From DATGKK01 sp035294725 (GTDB lineage Bacteria > Actinomycetota > Acidimicrobiia > Acidimicrobiales > Bog-793), in NCBI GenBank assembly GCA_035294725.1, contig DATGKK010000019.1, positions 1 to 64,000 on the forward strand: 64,000 bases of DNA. The letters run 5' to 3'. The notes beneath the pieces were generated by a model. The model ran no database searches, was not told the origin of the DNA, and saw only the letters and a program-made list of their open reading frames with translations. Shown in pieces: positions 34,212 to 42,280 of this stretch; position 1 is the first letter of the stretch, and every line of letters begins with the position of its first letter. Position numbers and translations under genes: made by a program.

Positions 34212-36203
34212 ATGTCGCTGCAAACCTTCCCGAGCACCACCCCACGCCGCGGCCGGGACGGCCGCAGCGGGAGCGCCGCTGCCGCCGTGCGAGGAGGGGG
34301 CGGTTCGGGGCGCGTACCACCTCATAGCCTCGAAGCCGAGGAGTCCCTGCTCGGCGCCATGCTCCTGTCGCGCGACGCCATCGCCGTCGCCGTCGAGCAG
34401 GTGTCGGCCGACGACTTCTACAAGCCGTCGCACGCACACGTCTTCGAGGCGATCACGTCGTTGTACGCCCGGGGGGAGCCGGTCGACCCGGTCACGGTGG
34501 CCGAGGAGATGCGCCGCGCCGGGACCCTCGAGACCTCGGGGGGAGCGGCCACCCTCGGGGCCCTCGAGGCGAACACCCCCGCCATCTCGAGCTCAAGCCG
34601 GTACGCCCGCATCGTCCAGGAGCACGCCATGCTGCGGCGGCTCATCGGCGTCGCCTACGAGATCGCCGAGCTTGGCTACGAGCTGCCCGGCGACGTCACG
34701 GCCGCGATCGACCAGGCCGAGGCGCTCGTGTTCGAGGTCGCCCAGCGCCGTTCGAGCGACACCGTCCGTCCCTTGAAGGAGCTGATCACCGAGAGCCTCG
34801 ACCAGATCGAGCGCCTCTACGACCGGGGGGAGTCGATCACCGGCGTGCCGACCGGCTATCACGACCTCGACGAGCAGCTCTACGGCCTGCAGGGCTCGAA
34901 CCTCATCGTCGTCGGTGCTCGGCCCTCGATGGGAAAGACCGCCTTCGGCCTCGGCATCGCCGCTCACGCGGCAGCTCGGGCGAACGTGCCGGTCCTCTTC
35001 TTCTCGCTCGAGATGAGCCACATGGAGCTCGCTCAGAGAGTGCTCTGCGCCGAGGCGAGAGTCGATGCGAGCCGCGTCCGCAACGGCACGCTCGTCGAGA
35101 GCGACTGGGGGAAGATCTCCCAGGCGGTGGGCAGGATCGGGACGGCACCGCTGTACATCGACGACAACCCGAACCTCACCGTGATGGACATCCGAGCAAA
35201 GGCCCGCCGGATGAAGAGCACCGAGGGGGGCCTCGGTCTCGTCATCGTCGACTACCTCCAGCTCATGACGGGCCGTGCCTCGGCGGAGAGCCGGCAGGTG
35301 GAGATCTCGGAGATCTCCCGGGGCCTCAAGATCCTCGCCAGGGAGCTCCAGATCCCGGTGGTGGCCCTGAGCCAGCTCTCGCGGGGGCTCGAGGCTCGCG
35401 CGGACAAGCGGCCGATGCTTGCCGACCTGCGGGAGTGCCTCACCGGCGACACCGTGATCCGGCGGACGGACTCGAAGATGGCGACCACGATCGGCGAGCT
35501 CGCGGCGAGCGGCGAGCGGGACGTGCCGATCTGGTCCGTCGACGGCGACGGCCGCCTCCTGCCGGCGGTCATGGCCGAGGCCTGGAGCACCGGCGTCCGG
35601 CCCGTGTTCGAGATCACGCTCGCCTCGGGCCGCTCGGTGAGGGCGACGGCGAACCACCCCCTCCTCACTCTCGACGGATGGGCCATGGTCGAGAACCTCA
35701 GCCCGGGCACCCGCATCGCGGCGGCGCCGCTCGTGCCGCGTGACTCGCGGAGCCGGCTGGCTGCCCTAGCCGCGGCGGGGTCGCCGGCCCGAGGGAGTGA
35801 GTGGCCCTCGCCGACGTCCCGCTCTGCTCCCTCGGGCGGTGGCGTCACCCCGGCCAACGTGCTGGAGCGGGTCGGAGCCTCCGGCCTGCCGTTCGCACCC
35901 GAGCTCTCCTTCGAGCCGGTGGTCTCGATCGAGCTGGGCGCCGAGGAGGAGGTCTTCGACGCCTACGTCCCGGGCGTGCACACCTTCCTCGCCAACGGGA
36001 TCGTGTCGCACAACTCAGGCGCGATCGAGCAGGATGCCGACGTCGTCATGTTCATCTACCGGGACGAGGTCTACAACCCGGACTCGACTGACCGGGGTGT
36101 CGCCGAGGTCCTGATCGCGAAGCACCGCAACGGACCGACGGGGGTGGCGAAGCTCTCGTTCATCAACAACTTCGCTCGTTTCGGCGACCTGGCGCGAGGC
36201 TGA
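34212..36203 (+). CDS. dnaB: Replicative DNA helicase DnaB containing an intein
   Basis: A 663-residue precursor: residues 1-408 N-extein, 409-601 intein, 602-663 C-extein, giving a normal ~470-residue helicase after splicing. The N-terminal DnaB domain (LEAEESLLGAMLLS) and RecA-like domain (Walker A GARPSMGKTAF, about 235; LVIVDYLQLMTG; LSQLSRGLEARADKRP) are complete. The split is at DLRE / SGAIEQDAD, the L4-type loop region. ATG 34212 has GAGG six bases upstream; the in-frame start at 34113 would run through the DnaA boxes. Helicase loading probably involves DciA (5636-6010). Confidence 0.95.
   Translation: MSLQTFPSTTPRRGRDGRSGSAAAAVRGGGGSGRVPPHSLEAEESLLGAMLLSRDAIAVAVEQVSADDFYKPSHAHVFEAITSLYARGEPVDPVTVAEEMRRAGTLETSGGAATLGALEANTPAISSSSRYARIVQEHAMLRRLIGVAYEIAELGYELPGDVTAAIDQAEALVFEVAQRRSSDTVRPLKELITESLDQIERLYDRGESITGVPTGYHDLDEQLYGLQGSNLIVVGARPSMGKTAFGLGIAAHAAARANVPVLFFSLEMSHMELAQRVLCAEARVDASRVRNGTLVESDWGKISQAVGRIGTAPLYIDDNPNLTVMDIRAKARRMKSTEGGLGLVIVDYLQLMTGRASAESRQVEISEISRGLKILARELQIPVVALSQLSRGLEARADKRPMLADLRECLTGDTVIRRTDSKMATTIGELAASGERDVPIWSVDGDGRLLPAVMAEAWSTGVRPVFEITLASGRSVRATANHPLLTLDGWAMVENLSPGTRIAAAPLVPRDSRSRLAALAAAGSPARGSEWPSPTSRSAPSGGGVTPANVLERVGASGLPFAPELSFEPVVSIELGAEEEVFDAYVPGVHTFLANGIVSHNSGAIEQDADVVMFIYRDEVYNPDSTDRGVAEVLIAKHRNGPTGVAKLSFINNFARFGDLARG
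35436..36014 (+). other. Mini-intein within DnaB
   Basis: A 193-residue insertion from Cys (CLTGDTVI) to His-Asn (LANGIVSHN), followed by Ser as the +1 residue. The block B motif is ATANHPLLTLDGW, and block F/G is AYVPGVHTFLANGIVSHN, so all splicing motifs are present. Between the halves there are only ~55 Ser/Pro/Ala/Gly-rich residues and no LAGLIDADG endonuclease motifs, so it should splice but not home. The insertion point, after LADLRE, is the one I recall for the larger mycobacterial DnaB intein. Confidence 0.9.
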
Positions 36204-36243
36204 GCTCGAGGCGCTCGCTCGCGAGGCAGCGGAGCTCTCAGCC
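36198..36243 (+). terminator. Candidate hairpin after dnaB
   Basis: GGCTGAGCTC (36198-36207) pairs with GAGCTCTCAGCC (36232-36243) with a two-base bulge, overlapping the dnaB stop. No U tract follows. A possible factor-dependent or U-less terminator. Confidence 0.35.
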
Positions 36244-36296
36244 TGCTCTCAGCGGACTCGGGGTCTCAGCGCGGCGGGAGTGGGTACACCTGAGGT

Positions 36297-37016
36297 GTGG
36301 ACACCGGACCAGGCCTTCGCGCACGTCCGGACGCTGGTCGCCTCCCGGCGCCGCAGGGCAGGGCTGCTGAACGGATCTCCGCAGGTCGCGAGCGGCAGGT
36401 CGAGGGGGTTCGCTTCGGTCGTTCCTCGGGGCGGGCTGGGGTCGCGAAGAACGCACGCCTCACCGCGAGCCTGGGCGCGGTCATGTTCCTCCTTCTCGCC
36501 CTCGAGGGTCTCACGATCCTTCGCATCGGTCCGCTGCTCAGCTGGCATGTGGCGATCGGGATGGTGGTCGTCTCGGTCTTCATCGCAAAGGCAGCGTCGA
36601 CGTTCCACCGCTTCTCCCGCTACTACCTCGGCGATCCGGCCTATCGACAAAAGGGTCCACCTCCTGTGGCGCTCCGGCTTGCCGGCCCGTTCGTCGTGGC
36701 GCTGACCACGGTGCTGCTCGCCAGCGGCATCGTGCTCCTCTACGTGCCGGTGGCGTGGCGCGCTCCCGTGCTGCTCGTGCACAAGGGGAGCTTCGTGCTC
36801 TGGTTCGGCGTCATGTGCCTTCACGTCCTCGGTCACTTCGCGGAGACGGTGCGAAGGGCGCCACGCGACTGGGTGCCCGGCCGAGCGCGGGGCCTCGCCG
36901 GAGTCGGTGCGCGCCGAGCCGCAACGCTGCTCTCGGTCGCCGTAGGGGCCGGTCTCGCCGCGGTGGTGATGCCGGCTGCGAGTCACTACCTCAGCGCGGG
37001 GGCGGTCCCTCACTAG
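36297..37016 (+). CDS. Four-helix membrane protein, cytochrome b561-like
   Basis: A ~239-residue membrane protein of unknown function. Four hydrophobic segments lie at about 60-78, 84-98, 130-152 and 165-182. Histidines lie in or at the helices: SWHVAIG, TFHRFSRYY, LLVHKGSFVLW and CLHVLGHFAE. That pattern suggests a haem b-binding bundle like small cytochrome b561 or DUF4405 proteins. The first ~55 residues are basic and hydrophilic; the GTG start is uncertain and a later start is possible. It stands alone after dnaB. Confidence 0.65.
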   Translation: MDTGPGLRARPDAGRLPAPQGRAAERISAGRERQVEGVRFGRSSGRAGVAKNARLTASLGAVMFLLLALEGLTILRIGPLLSWHVAIGMVVVSVFIAKAASTFHRFSRYYLGDPAYRQKGPPPVALRLAGPFVVALTTVLLASGIVLLYVPVAWRAPVLLVHKGSFVLWFGVMCLHVLGHFAETVRRAPRDWVPGRARGLAGVGARRAATLLSVAVGAGLAAVVMPAASHYLSAGAVPH

Positions 37017-37046
37017 AGCGGACGGGGATCTCGTAGGCTCGGCGCC

Positions 37047-37637
37047 GTGCCGGGCGCCGACGTCGAGCTGTCCGAGCCGCGGCTCTCCGACGCAGAAGAG
37101 TTCGTGGCCTCCGCCGAGGCGAGCCGGGTGCTGCACCAGCCCTACATCGAGGCCCCGGACTCCGTCGAGCGATTTGCGACGTATCTCAAGCGTTCCCGCC
37201 GGGATGACCAGGTCGCGTACCTCGTACGACACCGGGCCTGCGGCGGGCTCGTCGGCTTTGTGAACCTGAACAACATCGTCCGGGGCGCGCTCCAGTCGGC
37301 ATCGCTCGGCTATGCCGCCTTCGATGGCCACGCCGGGCGGGGTCTCATGCGCCAGGCAGTTGCACTCGTGGTGGAGCGAGCCTTCGGTCCCCACCGCCTC
37401 CACCGCCTCGAGGCGAACATCCAGCCGGCGAACCTCCGCTCGATCGCGCTCGTGCGCAGCCTCGGCTTCGAGATAGAGGGCTACTCGCCGCGCTACCTGT
37501 ACATCGCCGGCGAGTGGCGGGACCATGAGCGCTTCGCACTGCTCACGGAACGGTGGGAGGTGCCGCCTGGCTTCGCTCAGGCCGGGCAGGAGGCGGTGAA
37601 CCTCAGCCGACCCCCCGCGCCCGGAACTGGATGCTGA
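37047..37637 (+). CDS. GNAT N-acetyltransferase, RimJ/RimL-like
   Basis: A 196-residue GNAT acetyltransferase of the ribosomal-protein acetylase type. The acetyl-CoA loop region is ASLGYAAFDGHAGRGLMRQAVALVVERAF, followed by LHRLEANIQPANLRSIALVRSLGFEIEGYSPRYL and the GEWRDHERFALL end typical of RimJ. These acetylate the N-terminus of ribosomal proteins or small substrates. Its 3' end overlaps the oppositely transcribed alkB gene by 35 bases. Confidence 0.88.
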   Translation: MPGADVELSEPRLSDAEEFVASAEASRVLHQPYIEAPDSVERFATYLKRSRRDDQVAYLVRHRACGGLVGFVNLNNIVRGALQSASLGYAAFDGHAGRGLMRQAVALVVERAFGPHRLHRLEANIQPANLRSIALVRSLGFEIEGYSPRYLYIAGEWRDHERFALLTERWEVPPGFAQAGQEAVNLSRPPAPGTGC

Positions 37638-38274
37638 TGCGCGGCCGCACCGTCCGCGCCGTCTTCGGGACGGCGTGGTCGAAGGTGCGCTGGCAGGTTC
37701 CGCCCATCACGAACAGGTCGCCCGCACCGAGCTCGAACCGGAGGCTGGTCCCACCTCTGGCGGGGCGCAGCAGCAGCCGCCGGCGAGCGCCGAGCGAGAC
37801 GATGGCGACGACGGTGTCCTCCGTGGCGCCGCGACCGAGGCGGTCGCCGTGCCAGGCAACGCTGTCTCGCCCGTCTCGGTAGCAGCAGAGCCCGACGGTG
37901 CGAAGTGGCTCTCCGAGCTGCCGTTCGTAACGGTCATTGAGGGCCGTTCGCAGCGCGCCGAGGACGGGATGGGGGAGCTCGTCGCCGCCGCCGTAGTGGC
38001 AGACGAGGCGGGGCACCTCGACGAGGCGGTCGTACATGACCCGCCGCTCCCGTGCCCACGGCACGATGGTGAGCAGCGCCTCGAGCAGCGCCTCGTGACC
38101 GCTCACCCAGTCGCGCCCGAGCTCGAGCCACGCCCCGCGACCGAGCTCGATCCGTTCGAGCCTCCCGTCGAGCTCCGCCGCGATTCCGACGGCCGCCCGA
38201 GGCCCGAGCGCGGCGAGGTCGAACAGCGACTCTGGTCGGCATGCCGGCGCCGCGGTCGCCATGCCGGCGAGCAT
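37603..38274 (-). CDS. alkB: AlkB-like 2-oxoglutarate/Fe(II) DNA repair dioxygenase
   Basis: A 223-residue AlkB-type oxygenase. The Fe(II) site is WHGDRLG (His-x-Asp) with the distal His in RTFDHAVPK, and 2-oxoglutarate is held by Arg in RPRISIQFR. The preceding CCYRDGRDSVAWHGD element is typical of bacterial AlkB-like repair enzymes that remove alkyl groups from DNA bases by oxidation. The start is ATG 38274 or ATG 38262. A perfect GAAC-N4-GTTC box ends ten bases upstream, so SOS control is likely. It converges on and overlaps the GNAT gene. Confidence 0.85.
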   Translation of the reverse strand: MLAGMATAAPACRPESLFDLAALGPRAAVGIAAELDGRLERIELGRGAWLELGRDWVSGHEALLEALLTIVPWARERRVMYDRLVEVPRLVCHYGGGDELPHPVLGALRTALNDRYERQLGEPLRTVGLCCYRDGRDSVAWHGDRLGRGATEDTVVAIVSLGARRRLLLRPARGGTSLRFELGAGDLFVMGGTCQRTFDHAVPKTARTVRPRISIQFRARGVG

Positions 38275-38283
38275 AGCTCGTGA

Positions 38284-38299
38284 GCGAACAGATGTTCGC
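38284..38299. promoter_or_regulatory. LexA/SOS box at alkB
   Basis: GCGAAC-AGAT-GTTCGC is a perfect 6-bp-arm inverted repeat matching the actinobacterial LexA consensus CGAAC-N4-GTTCG. It lies 10 bases before the alkB start and about 70 bases before the divergent aldo-keto reductase gene. Confidence 0.75.
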
Positions 38300-38369
38300 C
38301 ACGAGTCCGGTGGCCCCGCTCGCCTCGCTGAGCCCGTAGGGTCGCCCCGGAGCAGCCAGGGAGGTGGCC

Positions 38370-39341
38370 ATGGAGTACGTGAAGCTGGGGAACAGCGGGC
38401 TCGAGGTCTCGAGGATCTGTCTCGGGTGCATGAGCTTCGGAGAGCCGTCGCGCGGGAACCACCCCTGGAGCCTGGGCGAGGCCGACGCGCTGCCGATCAT
38501 CCGCGAGGCGCTCGAGTCGGGCATCAATTTCCTCGACACCGCCAACGTCTACTCGGACGGCTCGAGCGAGGAGATCGTGGGGACGGCGCTGCGCAAGTGG
38601 GGGCACCGCGACGAGATCGTGGTGGCGACGAAGGTGCACGGCCGCATGCACCCGGGACCGAACGGTGGCGGGCTGTCGCGAAAGGCGATCCTCGCCGAGA
38701 TCGACCACAGCCTCGCCCGGCTCGGCCTCGACTACGTCGACCTCTACCAGATCCACCGGTTCGACCCCACAACACCGGTCGAGGAGACCGTGGCCGCCCT
38801 CGATGACGTCGTGAGGGCCGGCAAGGCCCGCTACGTGGGGGCCTCCTCGATGTACGCCTGGCAGTTCCACAAGATGCTCGTCGCCCAGCGCGACGGAGGT
38901 CACGCCCGCTTCGTCAGCATGCAGGACCACTACAACCTCCTCTACCGGGAGGAGGAGCGCGAGATGCTCCCGCTCTGTGCCGACCAGGGTGTCGGCGCGA
39001 TCCCGTGGAGCCCGCTCGCCCGCGGGCGGCTCACCCGTGACTGGGACGAGCAGACCGCCCGGAGCGAGACGGACGAGTTCGGCCGCCGCCTGTACCGTGC
39101 CGGTGATCGCGCGATCGTCGACGCTGTGGCGGAGGTTGCCGCTGCGCGCCGTGTGCCCCGAGCCCAGGTGGCGCTCGCCTGGCTCCTCGCGAAGCCGGTC
39201 GTGAGCGCGCCGATCGTCGGCGTCACGAAGCCGGAGCACCTCGCCGACGCCGTCGGCTCGCTCCTTTTGAGGCTCGAGCCTGACGAGGTGCGCCGCCTCG
39301 AGGAGCCGTACGAGCCGCATCCGGTGGCCGGCCACTCCTGA
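38370..39341 (+). CDS. Aldo/keto reductase
   Basis: A 323-residue aldo-keto reductase of the TIM-barrel family, NADPH dependent. The catalytic tetrad is visible: Asp56 ([12 protein letters not shown]), Tyr61, Lys88 (VVATKVHG) and the His of LYQIHRFD. The cofactor-binding end [22 protein letters not shown] is complete. Substrate unknown; it resembles the YajO/IolS-like group. ATG 38370 has GGGAGG upstream; GTG 38364 is two codons earlier. It is transcribed away from alkB. Confidence 0.92.
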   Translation: MEYVKLGNSGLEVSRICLGCMSFGEPSRGNHPWSLGEADALPIIREALESGINFLDTANVYSDGSSEEIVGTALRKWGHRDEIVVATKVHGRMHPGPNGGGLSRKAILAEIDHSLARLGLDYVDLYQIHRFDPTTPVEETVAALDDVVRAGKARYVGASSMYAWQFHKMLVAQRDGGHARFVSMQDHYNLLYREEEREMLPLCADQGVGAIPWSPLARGRLTRDWDEQTARSETDEFGRRLYRAGDRAIVDAVAEVAAARRVPRAQVALAWLLAKPVVSAPIVGVTKPEHLADAVGSLLLRLEPDEVRRLEEPYEPHPVAGHS

Positions 39342-39477
39342 GCCGCGATCCCGGGCTCGCCGGCCCGACGTCCGGCGCCCGCGCGATGAGTTCTCCCGCC
39401 GGTGGACGTCAGTACCACCGTCTGGTTACATGAGCGGCGCGCCGCCCCTCTCGTGGGTGCGCGCCGAGGAGGTGGCG

Positions 39478-40593
39478 ATGAGCAGCGTGCGGCTTCTCGT
39501 GGGGACGAAGAAGGGGGCCTTCGTGCTCACCTCTGACGGCGCCCGGAGGGACTGGTCGATCGAGGGCCCGTACTTCCCCGGTTGGGAGATGTACCACCTG
39601 AAGGGCTCTCCGGCCGACCCCGACCGCATCTACGCCTCGCAGTCGACGGGATGGTTCGGCCAGCTCGTCCAGCGATCCGACGACGGGGGCACGAGCTGGG
39701 AGCCGGTCGGGAACGAGTTCCCCTACGAGGGCGTCCCGGGCACCCACCAGTGGTACGACGGCACCCCGCATCCCTGGGAGTTCGCCAGGGTGTGGCATCT
39801 CGAGCCCTCACTCGACGACCCGGACACCGTCTACGCGGGCGTCGAGGACGCCGCGATGTTCAAGTCCACCGATGGCGGTCGCACCTGGGGAGAGCTCGCC
39901 GGCCTGCGCGGCCACGGCTCGGGCCCGAACTGGCAGCCCGGCGCGGGCGGTATGTGCCTTCACACCATCCTCCTCGATCCGAGCGACCCGAGCCGGATCT
40001 TCGCCGCGATCTCTGCTGCCGGCGCGTTCCGGTCGAGCGACGGCGGCGAGTCCTGGACGCCGATCAACAAAGGGTTGCGCTCTGAGCAGCTGCCCGATGA
40101 GGACGCCGAAGTGGGCCACTGCGTCCACCGGATCGCGATGCACCCCTCGGCGCCCCATGTGCTGTTCATGCAAAAGCACTGGGACGTGATGCGCAGCGAC
40201 GACGGTGGCGACTCGTGGTACGAGGTGAGCGGCGACCTGCCCAGCGACTTCGGCTTCCCGATCGACGTCCACGCCCACGAGCCCGAGACGATCTACGTCG
40301 TGCCGATCACGAGCGACTCCCACCACTTCCCACCCGAGGGTCGCCTCCGGGTCTACCGGAGCCGCACCGGCGGCAACGAGTGGGAGCCCCTCACCAAGGG
40401 CCTCCCCCAGCAGCACTGCTATGTGAACGTGCTGAGGGACGCGATGTCGATCGACCGTCTCGAGCCCTGCGGCGTGTACTTCGGCACCACCGGTGGCCAG
40501 GTGTACGCCTCGGCGAACGAGGGCGACACCTGGGAATCGGTGGCTCGGGATCTTCCCGCCGTTTACTCGGTCGAGGTGCAGACGCTGCCGTGA
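39478..40593 (+). CDS. Asp-box (BNR/sialidase-like) beta-propeller protein
   Basis: A 371-residue protein built from Asp-box repeats: [32 protein letters not shown] and ANEGDTW, plus a degenerate RTGGNEW. This gives a six- or seven-blade beta-propeller of the sialidase/VPS10 superfamily. No signal peptide or membrane helix is seen, so it is probably cytoplasmic and not a true sialidase: the Arg triad cannot be placed. Function unknown. ATG 39478 has GAGGAGG upstream. Its stop overlaps the next gene's GTG by four bases, so the two are tightly coupled. Confidence 0.85.
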   Translation: MSSVRLLVGTKKGAFVLTSDGARRDWSIEGPYFPGWEMYHLKGSPADPDRIYASQSTGWFGQLVQRSDDGGTSWEPVGNEFPYEGVPGTHQWYDGTPHPWEFARVWHLEPSLDDPDTVYAGVEDAAMFKSTDGGRTWGELAGLRGHGSGPNWQPGAGGMCLHTILLDPSDPSRIFAAISAAGAFRSSDGGESWTPINKGLRSEQLPDEDAEVGHCVHRIAMHPSAPHVLFMQKHWDVMRSDDGGDSWYEVSGDLPSDFGFPIDVHAHEPETIYVVPITSDSHHFPPEGRLRVYRSRTGGNEWEPLTKGLPQQHCYVNVLRDAMSIDRLEPCGVYFGTTGGQVYASANEGDTWESVARDLPAVYSVEVQTLP

Positions 40594-40907
40594 CCTCCAC
40601 GCCGGCCGCGGTCGTGCGCATCGTGCTCCCGGCGCATCTGAAGACCCTTGCCGGTCTGTCGGGAGAGACGCAGCTCGAGGTCGCCCGCCCGGTCACGCAG
40701 CGGGCGGTCATCGACGCGATCGAGGACACCTACCCTGTGCTGCGCGGGACGATCCGTGACCTCGCGACGATGGAGCGAAGGAAGTTCGTCCGCTTTTTCG
40801 CCTGCGGCGAGGACCTCTCGCACGAGCCACCCGACGCGCCGCTTCCCGAGGCCGTCGCCGCCGGTCACGAGCCGTTCGTCGTCATCGGCGCCATGGCGGG
40901 CGGTTAG
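40590..40907 (+). CDS. MoaD/ThiS-like ubiquitin-fold protein ending in Gly-Gly
   Basis: A 105-residue protein with a beta-grasp pattern: [43 protein letters not shown] and an Arg-rich middle ([18 protein letters not shown]), ending in VVIGAMAGG. The terminal Gly-Gly is the activation site of MoaD and ThiS sulfur carriers and ubiquitin-like modifiers. No moa, thi or E1-like gene is near; its only partner is the Asp-box propeller with which it overlaps by four bases. It may be a sulfur carrier or a protein tag; undecided. It ends overlapping the convergent arsR gene by four bases. Confidence 0.8.
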   Translation: MTSTPAAVVRIVLPAHLKTLAGLSGETQLEVARPVTQRAVIDAIEDTYPVLRGTIRDLATMERRKFVRFFACGEDLSHEPPDAPLPEAVAAGHEPFVVIGAMAGG

Positions 40908-41899
40908 GAGCCGATCAGCCCGGCGACCTCTTTGAACAGCGACGCGACGGCCTCCCCGTCCACGTCGAGGAGCCGCCGTCCTGCTGCGGCGTCGCCGTGC
41001 GGGCGGACGACTCCCGCCTCGCGGAGCATCTTCACGTGGTTGCTGACCGTCGGCTGCGCGACGCCCACGGCGTCGGCGAGCTCGCCGATCGTCCGGGGCT
41101 GCTCCCCGAGGAGCTGCAGGAGCGTGAGCCTGGTCGGGTCCGAGAGCGCCTTCAGCCGCCGGGCGAGCCGGGCTGAGAGGTCCCGCTCGAGCGATGCCCG
41201 GTCCTTCACGCTCATCCCGAACAGCTCCGTGCTCGGAAGGTCGATCTCGAACGAGCCGCCGTACGCGCAGACGGCGACCGTGGCCACCTTGCGCTCGCGG
41301 GCCCGCTCCCAGCCGGCGTCGAGGATCTCGCTCGAGGTGCTCGCGCTCTGCAGCACCGCCTGCCAGGGCTCGCCCCGGGCAGCCCGCGCTTCGCACTGAG
41401 CGATCGCCGGTCGCACGAGCGACGTCACCTTCGTCGTCCAGTCGTCGTGGTAGCACCTCCAGAGGTCCGCGATCATCCGGAGGTAGCGGCGGCGGACAGC
41501 GCGGTCTGCCCGCAGGCGGCCGAGGCGCTTCGTGATCGCCGCCCGGTCCTGCTCCGGCTCGGACCTGAGCGGCGGGTCGAGCGGCACGAGGTCGCAGGCG
41601 GCCTCCCAACTCTCGACGAGCGACTCCGGCGTGAGGTCGCCGAGCAGGTTCCCGGCCGTATCGGCGAGCAGGAACAGCTCCCAGAACAGGATGCGGTCCT
41701 CCCAGAAGGCGCCCACCTGGCGGGCGAGCATGCGCGGCACCTCCCGCCCCGCGACGACGAGGCTCGCGCCTCGCCGGCGACCCGGCTCGGGCTCGGCGAG
41801 CTGCCGGCTGATGCCGCTCGTGAGGAAGAGCAGCTCCGCCGGGACCGACGTGCCGAAGGTGAGGCGTAGCTCCGGACCCGTCTCCGAGGTCAGTGGCAT
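40904..41899 (-). CDS. ArsR-type regulator with large N-terminal domain
   Basis: A 331-residue regulator. The C-terminal ~90 residues are an ArsR winged helix ([23 protein letters not shown], then [27 protein letters not shown]). The first ~240 residues form a helical domain resembling DUF5937, common in actinobacterial ArsR proteins, which probably senses a ligand. No metal-binding Cys cluster of classic ArsR is seen. I use ATG 41899; the open frame upstream is non-coding DNA. An imperfect palindrome lies 20 bases upstream, between it and a divergent 56-residue gene. Confidence 0.85.
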   Translation of the reverse strand: MPLTSETGPELRLTFGTSVPAELLFLTSGISRQLAEPEPGRRRGASLVVAGREVPRMLARQVGAFWEDRILFWELFLLADTAGNLLGDLTPESLVESWEAACDLVPLDPPLRSEPEQDRAAITKRLGRLRADRAVRRRYLRMIADLWRCYHDDWTTKVTSLVRPAIAQCEARAARGEPWQAVLQSASTSSEILDAGWERARERKVATVAVCAYGGSFEIDLPSTELFGMSVKDRASLERDLSARLARRLKALSDPTRLTLLQLLGEQPRTIGELADAVGVAQPTVSNHVKMLREAGVVRPHGDAAAGRRLLDVDGEAVASLFKEVAGLIGS

Positions 41900-41918
41900 A
41901 GTTTTTAGGCTATATGAC

Positions 41919-41936
41919 GTTATGCATATGTGCAAC
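41919..41936. promoter_or_regulatory. Operator-like palindrome between divergent genes
   Basis: GTTATGCATATGTGCAAC is an imperfect 18-base palindrome centred on CATATG (12 of 18 positions symmetric). It lies between the arsR start (41899) and the TATGAT -10 of the divergent small gene, overlapping where both promoters would be. Likely ArsR operator. Confidence 0.5.
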
Positions 41937-41947
41937 GAAGAGGGTGC

Positions 41948-41953
41948 TATGAT
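41948..41953 (+). promoter_or_regulatory. -10 element for the 56-residue gene
   Basis: TATGAT (5/6 to TATAAT) 55 bases before the small-gene ATG; the expected -35 region falls inside the 41919-41936 palindrome. Confidence 0.45.
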
Positions 41954-42008
41954 CTGGAGCGGAAACGGATCAGAGCACGAGTGAGCCGAGACGAAGGAGG
42001 TGAAGGAC

Positions 42009-42179
42009 ATGAGCACCCGGTACCTGGACCAGGTCGCGTGGCGGCGTGTCGACGAGGCACGCGAGCAGGCTTCGCGCGCGTCCCGCACCGCCGAGAGCGG
42101 CCGGCGCCGGTCGGACACCTCCCGCGTGGCGCGCCTTGCCGCGCGGGTCGCGGCCCGGCGCGAGCGAGTGGCCGCCTGA
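42009..42179 (+). CDS. Small helical protein, 56 residues, unknown function
   Basis: A 56-residue protein, [18 protein letters not shown] at the start and rich in Arg, Ala and Glu, that should form one or two amphipathic helices. There are no Cys and no membrane segment. Support comes from a strong ribosome binding site (GAAGGAGGTGA eight bases upstream), a TATGAT -10 and its divergence from an ArsR gene across a shared operator-like palindrome. It may be the regulator's main target. I do not recognise a family. Confidence 0.6.
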   Translation: MSTRYLDQVAWRRVDEAREQASRASRTAESGRRRSDTSRVARLAARVAARRERVAA

Positions 42180-42280
42180 GCAACCCAGCTGCAGGCTGGC
42201 TGGATCTTCGAGAGTCGCTGTCACGCCGGAGCTGCCGCCCATCACGGGACGGCACCTCCGGCGTCGGCGTATCGTCGGAC

